Shown here piece after piece: positions 1-4,918 of a stretch of DNA of 8,715 nucleotides. The stretch lies in the NCBI GenBank assembly GCA_937900165.1, contig CALCCX010000330.1:1-8715 (forward strand), given 5' to 3'. A program made the translations under genes and the position numbers. Position 1 is the stretch's first letter. The number at the start of each line of letters is the position of its first letter. Origin of the DNA: an uncultured Acidimicrobiia bacterium (GTDB taxonomy: Bacteria > Actinomycetota > Acidimicrobiia > Spongiisociales > Spongiisociaceae). The notes under the pieces were generated by a model that saw only the letters and a program-made list of their open reading frames with translations, did not search any database and had not been told where the DNA came from.

Positions 1-98
1 GGTGGGTAGGCGGAAGTAGTGGTGGAAAGAGTGGGTGGAGGGGGGGGGGGGGTGGTGGTGGGGGGGGGGGGGGGTGTGGTGGGTGTTTTTTTTTTTTT
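1..98. other. Low-complexity sequencing junk, not genomic
   Basis: This stretch is almost only G and T: long G runs with scattered T, ending in 13 T at 86-98. It directly abuts the outer end of an Illumina P7 adapter at 99. Read from the other strand, it is an A run followed by C/A noise. That is what base callers emit when a read runs past the end of the adapter. An apparent Gly/Val-rich reading frame here is an artefact and should not be annotated. Confidence 0.93.
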
Positions 99-164
99 CA
101 AGCAGAAGACGGCATACGAGATATATCAGTGTGACTGGAGTTCAGACGTGTGCTCTTCCGATCT
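99..164. other. Illumina TruSeq P7 adapter with index (contamination)
   Basis: Positions 99-122 are the P7 flow-cell sequence, beginning CAAGCAGAAGACGGC. Positions 123-130 are the index ATATCAGT, the reverse complement of ACTGATAT, which I recall as TruSeq index 25. Positions 131-164 are the read-2 primer region ending GCTCTTCCGATCT. The match is complete. Translation gives the familiar contaminant peptide KQKTAYEIYQCDWSSDVCSS. Genomic sequence starts at about 165. Confidence 0.98.
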
Positions 165-393
165 GATCGAGCCGAGTCTTGATTTCGACTCCGTCGCCAA
201 CGCCACGAACGAAACCTTGGGATTCCTCGTCGAGAACGACGGCCAGAGCATCGTCTTCATAGTCCAGGACGCGAATGGCTACTGGTGGTGCATCGCCGAT
301 GATGTGCGGGCGGGCGGCGGCACCTCCTATGGGTTGGCCGAAAATGCGTTCGAGATTGATACGCTCGAAGAATGCTCGGGTTCGAGCTGGTGA
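165..393 (+). CDS. C-terminal fragment of an unidentified, possibly exported protein
   Basis: The last 75 or so codons of a gene are open from the adapter junction to a TGA at 391-393; its start lies outside the contig. I do not recognise the family. The peptide is acidic and rich in Gly, Asn and Ser. It has a hydrophobic strand (SIVFIVQD) followed by an aromatic patch with a cysteine (NGYWWCIADD), and a second cysteine close to the end (TLEECSGSSW). Two cysteines in such a tail, the second near the C-terminus, resemble the disulfide-closed end of type IV pilin-like or other secreted proteins, but this is only a resemblance. It converges with the minus-strand membrane protein that ends at 449, and I see no clear terminator in the 55 bases between them. 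Any protein starting left of 165 would be a chimera with adapter sequence. Confidence 0.6.
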
Positions 394-448
394 ACGCGAA
401 ACGATCTCTCAGGCCACCCCGCCATCTATGAGGATGGGTAATCGGCAG

Positions 449-1027
449 CTACCTGTGGATGATTGTGATCAGCACCCTGCGTTGTGACCGCGTGGCCATA
501 TGTGCAACCGTTGGGGCCAGGCAGAGAGCAAAGACACCAATGAACATCGCCGCCGCCGGTTCGCTGAGGCCGGACCCGATGATCGGGGCGACTATTGCAG
601 CAGTGAACGCGATCGAGCCGATCGCCGCATATCGGAGCCATCGGGTTGCGCCCGGCGACCATCGGCCTTGCCGCAGGTGCTGAGCGGCGAATCCGACCAT
701 CGCCAGCCCTCCACCGAACCCGAGTAGTGAGCCCGCCAGGACGCCGGTCAATGTGCCGCCCACGAGGAAGGTCTGAAGGTTCGTGGGCCAGTCCGGTCCC
801 GGCCATGTGACGACCCCGGTATCGATCGAAATCACTACGAAGACGCCCATGAACATCATCGGGCCGAGCACGCCACCTACCGCTGCGGTGAGCAGTGTCC
901 ATCGAAGCCAGAGCTTCAGTCCGAGCACCATGGTCCGTATCCGATCCTTCGGGCCCCTGTCCGCCCGCTCAGCGTCTGCAAGGAGCGTACTGGTCAGGTC
1001 TGCACTAGCGGCAGAATTTGGTGTCAT
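449..1027 (-). CDS. Hypothetical four-helix integral membrane protein
   Basis: This 192-residue protein matches no family I recognise. A polar, charged N-terminus of about 38 residues is followed by four hydrophobic segments, at roughly residues 42-66, 86-114, 131-153 and 156-176. The second and third are rich in Gly and Ala (for example GSLLGFGGGLAMVGFAA). The basic tail SQRRVLITIIHR suggests a cytoplasmic C-terminus. No catalytic or binding motif is visible. The ATG at 1027 has no good Shine-Dalgarno sequence. An internal ATG at 931 (residue 33), with AAGGA about 13 bases upstream, would still keep all four helices. The gene begins 54 bases after the mazF-like relic in the same direction, so the two and the DUF4143 gene beyond may once have shared a transcript. 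Real coding is supported by the regular helix pattern; the function is unknown. Confidence 0.65.
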   Translation of the reverse strand: MTPNSAASADLTSTLLADAERADRGPKDRIRTMVLGLKLWLRWTLLTAAVGGVLGPMMFMGVFVVISIDTGVVTWPGPDWPTNLQTFLVGGTLTGVLAGSLLGFGGGLAMVGFAAQHLRQGRWSPGATRWLRYAAIGSIAFTAAIVAPIIGSGLSEPAAAMFIGVFALCLAPTVAHMATRSQRRVLITIIHR

Positions 1028-1081
1028 GGCGTTGACGCGAACCGTCGGCCATCATTTCACGTCGCCATCGAGTCGGCCATC

Positions 1082-1297
1082 TCAGCAGTCGGCGAGGGCA
1101 CCGAGTGCTCGGCAGATCTCAATGAGCGTGGTCAGTGGGGTCATTGATCCCAATCTCTCGGTCATGAAGGTCTTTCGAATCGGCTGGAGGTTGCCGAAGA
1201 TGGCCACGCATCGGTCAGGTAGCCCGGAGTCGGAGTCCAAGGGAACCTCGGTCGGAATCCCACGAACGGTTCGGGTTGACGGGGCTATCAGGATCCA
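1082..1297 (-). pseudogene. 5'-truncated mazF/PemK-like endoribonuclease toxin relic
   Basis: Reading the minus strand down to a TGA at 1084-1082 gives 71 codons that look like the C-terminal two thirds of a MazF/PemK toxin. IAPSTRTVRGIPTEVPLD corresponds to the family's usual (V)APxTxTxRGIPTEVPL strand, followed by GLPDRCVAIFGNLQPI (usually GLPxxSVAxxDNLQTV) and the terminal helix ERLGSMTPLTTLIEICRALG. Full-length members are about 110 residues. The first 35-40 residues, with the RGEIWW-type strand and the RPVLV segment carrying the conserved arginine, are missing. I checked all three minus frames back to the DUF4143 stop at 1378 and found no trace of them. There is also no in-frame ATG, GTG or TTG start at the 5' end of the homologous part. 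MazF cleaves mRNA at short motifs, but this copy should be inactive. No MazE antitoxin gene is present. It sits 80 bases after the DUF4143 gene. Confidence 0.72.
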
Positions 1298-1377
1298 TGG
1301 CGTTGAAGTTGGTGGCCCCCGTGGGCGGGACGCGCTTCTTGGTCGCTGGCTCTTGTCAACGGAGGGCTGGCTCGTCG

Positions 1378-2532
1378 TCAGATTCGGAGGGCATCTGCGA
1401 GGGACTTCGCGGCGATCGCTTCGATGTTGTCGCCGAGCGGGAACGAGTGTTGTCCTGCATGGATCACGAATGCCCGATCGAGTCGGAGTGTCTCGATTGC
1501 CGATCGCATTGATTTAGTGATCTTGGGTGTTGCGGTTCTCTTGATCTCAAAGCCGAGGCGTTGACCATTGTGGATGAGAAACAGGTCGATTTCTGCCCCT
1601 GCGTGAGTTGCCCAGAAGAACAAGTCTCTGGGGGCGGCTTTCAGATTCGCGGAGACCTCTGAGATCATCAGAGATTCCCACGAATAGCCAACGATCGGGT
1701 GGGAGAGCACCGCTGTGAGATCCGCAAGATCGAGGAGACTGTGGAGGAGCCCTGTGTCGACGATGTAGACCTTTGGCGACTTGACCTGCCGCTTTTTCAC
1801 GTTCTCGTACCAAGGCTGGAGCTGGCGTATCACGAGGGCGGACGTCAGCGTGTCGAGATACCTGCGCATGAGAAAGTCCGAAATACCGAATGCCGCACCG
1901 AACGCGGCGCCGTTCCAGGTGGTGCCGTGGCTATGGGCCAGCATGGTCCAGAAGCGGCGCATGGCTTGGGAAGGCACGGTGATACCGAGTTGGGGTAGAT
2001 CTCGTTCCAAGAATGTTCGGGTGAAGTTGTTCCTCCACTCAAACGACGCTGCATCGCTGTCGGCGACGAACGAGCGGGGAAAGCCGCCGCGGTTCCACAG
2101 ATGGTCCAGGGAGTCGATACCCACCTCGTCGGCGGATAGAGGGGGAAGATCGAGGAAGGCTATCCGCCCCGCCAGTGTTTCCGATGATTGGCCCAACAAT
2201 TGCCCTGATGCGCTGCCGAGCACTAGGAAGGTGGCTGTGTTGTCGGGTCGATCGACCAGTACGCGCAACACTGTGAAAATCTCGGGTAGTCGTTGGATTT
2301 CGTCGAGGACGATCAGCCCAGTCAGTGGAGCGAGGGCCAACTCCGGTTCTTGGAGACGCACGAGGTCGCTGGGCAATTCCAGATCGAAGTGGTGCACTGG
2401 GCCGTGCCGGCCTCCGGCGACTTGGCGGGCGAGCGTGGTCTTGCCCACCTGGCGGGGTCCGAGAATACCTACCACTGGATGGCGATCCAGTAGCCCGGAC
2501 AGGCGACGGAGGTGGGAATCCCTGGGTATCAT
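1378..2532 (-). CDS. AAA family ATPase with DUF4143 domain
   Basis: This is a typical member of the AAA_14/DUF4143 ATP-binding proteins, of normal length at 384 residues from the ATG at 2532. Numbered from that ATG, the Walker A motif GPRQVGKTT is at 25-33, Walker B LIVLDE at 73-78, a sensor-like LGSAS at 105-109 and an LAGRI arginine segment at about 120-124. The DUF4143 part follows, with FLERDLPQLG at about 174-183 and SPKVYIVDTGLLHSLL at about 252-267. The C-terminus has a PD-(D/E)XK-like core, AEIDL...GFEIKR, with D316, E329 and K331. That core is known for the family, but its activity is generally unproven. An in-frame GTG at 2538 is an alternative start, but neither start has a Shine-Dalgarno sequence. 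A TATGAT box ending six bases before the ATG favours a leaderless mRNA. The family is scattered, often mobile, and of unclear function. Here it stands directly upstream of a broken mazF. Confidence 0.92.
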   Translation of the reverse strand: MIPRDSHLRRLSGLLDRHPVVGILGPRQVGKTTLARQVAGGRHGPVHHFDLELPSDLVRLQEPELALAPLTGLIVLDEIQRLPEIFTVLRVLVDRPDNTATFLVLGSASGQLLGQSSETLAGRIAFLDLPPLSADEVGIDSLDHLWNRGGFPRSFVADSDAASFEWRNNFTRTFLERDLPQLGITVPSQAMRRFWTMLAHSHGTTWNGAAFGAAFGISDFLMRRYLDTLTSALVIRQLQPWYENVKKRQVKSPKVYIVDTGLLHSLLDLADLTAVLSHPIVGYSWESLMISEVSANLKAAPRDLFFWATHAGAEIDLFLIHNGQRLGFEIKRTATPKITKSMRSAIETLRLDRAFVIHAGQHSFPLGDNIEAIAAKSLADALRI

Positions 2533-2538
2533 TGCCAC

Positions 2539-2544
2539 ATCATA
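2539..2544 (-). promoter_or_regulatory. Putative -10 box giving a leaderless DUF4143 transcript
   Basis: The minus strand reads TATGAT, then GTGGCA, then the ATG at 2532. A TANNNT box ending six bases before the start codon is the usual arrangement of leaderless genes in actinobacteria. It also fits the absence of a Shine-Dalgarno sequence. I see no convincing -35 element. Confidence 0.45.
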
Positions 2545-2548
2545 CTGG

Positions 2549-2575
2549 AAAAATCGGAATTCGATTCGGTTTTTT
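2549..2575. repeat. Imperfect inverted repeat just upstream of the DUF4143 promoter
   Basis: The arms AAAAATCGGAAT (2549-2560) and ATTCGGTTTTTT (2564-2575) pair at 10 of 12 positions around TCG. The repeat lies five bases upstream of the -10 box, across the spacer and -35 zone, which is a reasonable place for a regulator site. Alternatively, the T run makes it a weak plus-strand terminator, although no plus-strand gene ends nearby. Confidence 0.4.
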
Positions 2576-2694
2576 CGATGATAGCGTGCAAAAGATCACG
2601 GGCTTTACGACTTTCCTAGTTCCCTCTTGGTGATCGGGGCACGAGTTCCTTGTCACCACGTTCAACATCCGACGGCATCGTCCCATACTTGGCT

Positions 2695-2725
2695 CAAGGC
2701 CCATCTCCTTTTGAGATGGGCCTTG
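2695..2725. terminator. Strong perfect 13-bp hairpin, terminator-like
   Basis: The arms CAAGGCCCATCTC (2695-2707) and GAGATGGGCCTTG (2713-2725) are perfectly complementary around the loop CTTTT. No T run follows on either strand, so it is not a textbook Rho-independent terminator. It lies 116 bases beyond the better terminator that follows the nucleotidase gene, and about 160 bases upstream of the DUF4143 start. It could be a second stop for minus-strand transcripts, an insulator for the DUF4143 promoter, or one edge of a small transcribed element. The hairpin itself is certain; its role is not. Confidence 0.6.
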
Positions 2726-2846
2726 GTGGGAAGTTGCGCACGTTTGGGATAACACCGCCGACTTTGCCCTCACGATGAACGTGTACGGCGGTGCTTCGTC
2801 GACGGATCTGGACTGCACCGGGGTCTTGAGCATTCGCTGCAAATGA
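2715..2846 (+). other. Possible short reading frame or gene relic between two hairpins
   Basis: The plus-strand frame is open from just after a TGA at 2712-2714 to a TGA at 2844-2846, giving 43 codons. It includes an ATG at 2775 that would encode 23 residues (MNVYGGASSTDLDCTGVLSI and three more). The longer frame reads WEVAHVWDNTADFALTMNVYGG and looks more protein-like than random sequence. The stop lies inside the left arm of the next hairpin, as with a gene ending in its own terminator. No Shine-Dalgarno sequence precedes the ATG, and I recognise no family. It could be the tail of a decayed gene, a tiny peptide gene, or chance. Confidence 0.22.
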
Positions 2847-2882
2847 GGAAGGCCCCCACATGAGCAGGGGCCTTCCTCATTT
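2841..2882 (-). terminator. Probable (possibly bidirectional) terminator after the 5'-nucleotidase gene
   Basis: The arms AAATGAGGAAGGCCCC (2841-2856) and GGGGCCTTCCTCATTT (2867-2882) form a perfect 16-bp stem with a 10-base loop. It begins 18 bases past the stop of the minus-strand nucleotidase gene. The A-rich start and T-rich end of the stem supply a short U tract in both directions. It may therefore also stop plus-strand transcription reading toward the nucleotidase gene. Confidence 0.8.
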
Positions 2883-2900
2883 TGTTGCTGTCGATTTGGC

Positions 2901-4610
2901 CTACGGAAGCTCGACTGGGCAGTCGGTGCCGCCTTCGCAGATGATCCGGCCTTGGATGGTCGGATTGATGGTCCCGAGACCAGCGATGTAGCCGGCAACA
3001 ACTGCATCCATGAATTCACGGCTGGCTGCCCTGTCGATGGTCACGGGATAGCCATCGCCACCGCTCGCCATGAAGTCGTTCATCGCAACTGAGTACGTGG
3101 TCCCTGACGTCAGGTCGACGTCTGCACCGGTACACGTACCGTCTTCTGCCTGAATCACCGCACCGGTCACGCGGCTCCCGGCGGCCTGGGAGATGTCGTA
3201 GGTCACGCATAGACCTGACACCTGAGCGAACCGCCCACTGACATCAGGCATGGACGACACACCGTTTTCCAGGTGATCCTTCAGCTCGGCCCCGGTCATG
3301 TCGACCGTGACCACGACGTTGCCGAACGGAAGGACCGTGAGGATCTGGCCGTCGGTGATGTCGTACGGCGCACCACTCTGGTGCGCACAGAAGTCGGCAT
3401 CGAGGTCGACGTCTGGGCAAGTCAGATCCGCCCGGAGACCGCCGGAGTTGGTGATCGCAAAGTCGGTCTCGTAGGTGATCCGCATTGCGTCGGTGACGAC
3501 ATTTCCTACAAGGGATTCGCAGGTCCGGCCTGCGTCCTGACCGCAGGAGTCTGACCGTGGGATGAACACCTCTGACGTCCCGACGACGTTGGAGAGGAGC
3601 ACGTCCAACTCGGCGCGCAGCGGATCGAGCAACGCGACGATGGCAGGATCGGGCGTCACGTCGGCGCTTACCGGCTCACCGAATTCGATCGTCACATCCC
3701 CGACGTCTGCCTTGATGTTCCCTTGCCTGTTCTCGTTGAGTTCAACCCCCATGGTCACTCTGGCATAGGTCCGCCCCCGGCTCTCGTTCTGAACGACTGG
3801 TATGCCGTTTACCTCACCGGAGTATTGGACACCGGTGTGGTCGCCGAGGATCAGATCGATGCCCTGCACAGCATTCGCCAGGTCGATGATCGGACCTTGC
3901 GGATCGCCGTTTTCGTCAAACGACGTGACTCCCATATGGGCAATGACGACGAAAACCTGGGCGCCTTCCTTCCTGGCCTGTTCCCGGGCTCGCTTGACCG
4001 ACCTCGCAGGGTCGAGCGGCACGATCGTGCCGAAACTGTCCGGGAACACCAGGGTCGGCGCCTCAGGGTTCGTTATTCCGATCACTGCGACCTTGACGCC
4101 GTCCATGTCGAATATCCGATACGGATCGACGCCGTCGAGTTCACGGTCCACGTTCCTCAAGTTTGCGGACACATATGGGAACTCCGCGATGTCGATCATC
4201 TCTTGGAGATGGTCGACTCCTTTGTCGAAGTTGTGATTCCCGAGGGTGTCGATATCGAAGCCCATGAGGTTCATGGCCTCAACGGTCGGTTCCTCATTGA
4301 AGAACGACGACAGCGGCGGAGTAGCGCCGAAGGCGTCACCGGCTGTCAGGGTCAGCGTATTGGGGTTGTTGGCCCGCTCCTGTTGGAAGTAGGTCGATAG
4401 TTCGGCCGCGCCCCCAAAGGTGCCCTCACCGAACACAAACAGCGGATCGAGCTGTCCGTGGAAATCGGAGATCGTCAGGAGCTGAAGCTCGACTGTTTCC
4501 GGTTCCGGCCGTTGGTCGCCCGCTTGCACGGGTGCGCTTACCACCAGCACGGATGCTGCCAACAGCGCAATGCTCATCAACAGCCTGAAAGGTCTCTTTT
4601 TCCCTCGCAA
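2901..4610 (-). CDS. Secreted bifunctional metallophosphatase/5'-nucleotidase (UshA/YfkN-like)
   Basis: This 569-residue exported enzyme belongs to a family that hydrolyses nucleoside 5'-phosphates or related phosphoesters, releasing nucleoside and phosphate outside the cytoplasm. Residues 1-30 form a Sec signal peptide: basic RGKKRPFR, a hydrophobic stretch, and a likely cut after APVQA. The metallophosphatase domain shows DFHG (D49, H51), GDAFGATP (D92), GNHNFDKG (N125, H126), VVIAHMG (H225) and GDHTG (H258). The C-terminal nucleotidase domain shows SLVGNVVTDAMR (366-377), ITNSGGLRADL (386-396), LPFGN (427-431) and NDFMASGGDGY (511-521), the substrate-gripping loop. All eight cysteines of the mature protein lie after residue 350, consistent with disulfides. 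There is no sorting motif or C-terminal membrane anchor, so it is probably released or loosely held. The start is TTG at 4610, because AAGGAGGAG stands six bases upstream. The GTG at 4694 would bury the signal peptide. It appears monocistronic, with a terminator just downstream. Confidence 0.95.
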   Translation of the reverse strand: MRGKKRPFRLLMSIALLAASVLVVSAPVQAGDQRPEPETVELQLLTISDFHGQLDPLFVFGEGTFGGAAELSTYFQQERANNPNTLTLTAGDAFGATPPLSSFFNEEPTVEAMNLMGFDIDTLGNHNFDKGVDHLQEMIDIAEFPYVSANLRNVDRELDGVDPYRIFDMDGVKVAVIGITNPEAPTLVFPDSFGTIVPLDPARSVKRAREQARKEGAQVFVVIAHMGVTSFDENGDPQGPIIDLANAVQGIDLILGDHTGVQYSGEVNGIPVVQNESRGRTYARVTMGVELNENRQGNIKADVGDVTIEFGEPVSADVTPDPAIVALLDPLRAELDVLLSNVVGTSEVFIPRSDSCGQDAGRTCESLVGNVVTDAMRITYETDFAITNSGGLRADLTCPDVDLDADFCAHQSGAPYDITDGQILTVLPFGNVVVTVDMTGAELKDHLENGVSSMPDVSGRFAQVSGLCVTYDISQAAGSRVTGAVIQAEDGTCTGADVDLTSGTTYSVAMNDFMASGGDGYPVTIDRAASREFMDAVVAGYIAGLGTINPTIQGRIICEGGTDCPVELP

Positions 4611-4616
4611 TTCGTA

Positions 4617-4625
4617 CTCCTCCTT
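4617..4625 (-). promoter_or_regulatory. Strong Shine-Dalgarno sequence fixing a TTG start
   Basis: The minus strand reads AAGGAGGAG, then TACGAA, then TTG at 4610. The near-perfect ribosome binding site and six-base spacing select this TTG over the upstream in-frame GTG at 4694 and the internal ATG 11 codons later. It places the signal peptide exactly at the N-terminus. Confidence 0.85.
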
Positions 4626-4918
4626 CGGTGATCGCTCGTATCGCGACCACGTACAGTTTCCCCCGGCGTGAGCAAACCTAGCAACTGATGGCACGGTTTG
4701 GCAGGTCAGTCGCGCTCAGAGTGGGTTTTTGACCAAGCGGGGCGAGTTTCGCCTATTAGCCTGGATCCACCGACTTAGGGAGGCGAGTCGCCCGGTGGGG
4801 CATGCTGCTAGCGATATTCTGGGTTGTCTCGGCTTTCACCATTTGTTAGAGGGGCCAGGCCTGAGAAATCCTTGCCATGACTGGCGAGGCGGGCGGGGAG
4901 CCAATCCGTGCGGTGGAT
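4626..4918. other. Intergenic spacer, no gene recognised
   Basis: These 293 bases lie between the end of the nitronate monooxygenase-like gene and the ribosome binding site of the nucleotidase gene, both on the minus strand. The promoter for the nucleotidase must be here unless it is transcribed from the upstream gene, but I find no convincing -35/-10 pair. Two weak hairpins are present: GGCGA-GTT-TCGCC at 4741-4753, and CGACT/AGTCG at 4771-4790 with a partly paired extension. Neither is followed by a T run on the minus strand. No RNA gene is recognisable. Confidence 0.5.

Noticed and set aside
19..164. Gly/Val-rich N-terminus joined to an aromatic, cysteine-containing peptide.
   Set aside because: It is translation of low-quality G/T sequence and adapter; the peptide KQKTAYEIYQCDWSSDVCSS is a known contamination signature.
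1300..1377. Search for a frameshifted mazF N-terminus or a small mazE gene.
   Set aside because: None of the three minus frames shows an RGEIWW- or RPVLV-like strand or an antitoxin pattern, and 80 bases is too short for both.
783..1517. Long plus-strand open frame of 244 codons.
   Set aside because: It runs antisense to the membrane protein, the mazF relic and the end of the DUF4143 gene. Its composition (Ser, Arg, Pro rich) is that of a shadow frame, and no domain is visible.
2540..3019. Minus-strand open frame of 159 codons covering both hairpins and the end of the nucleotidase gene.
   Set aside because: It overlaps the nucleotidase C-terminus in another frame, reads through two perfect hairpins, and has no recognisable domain.
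3723..4400. Plus-strand open frame of 225 codons.
   Set aside because: It is antisense to the metallophosphatase domain, whose motifs are unmistakable. The frame is a GC-driven shadow.
4741..4790. Two small hairpins considered as a terminator for the nitronate monooxygenase-like gene.
   Set aside because: The stems are only 5 bp, lie about 130-180 bases past the stop, and have no T run on the minus strand.
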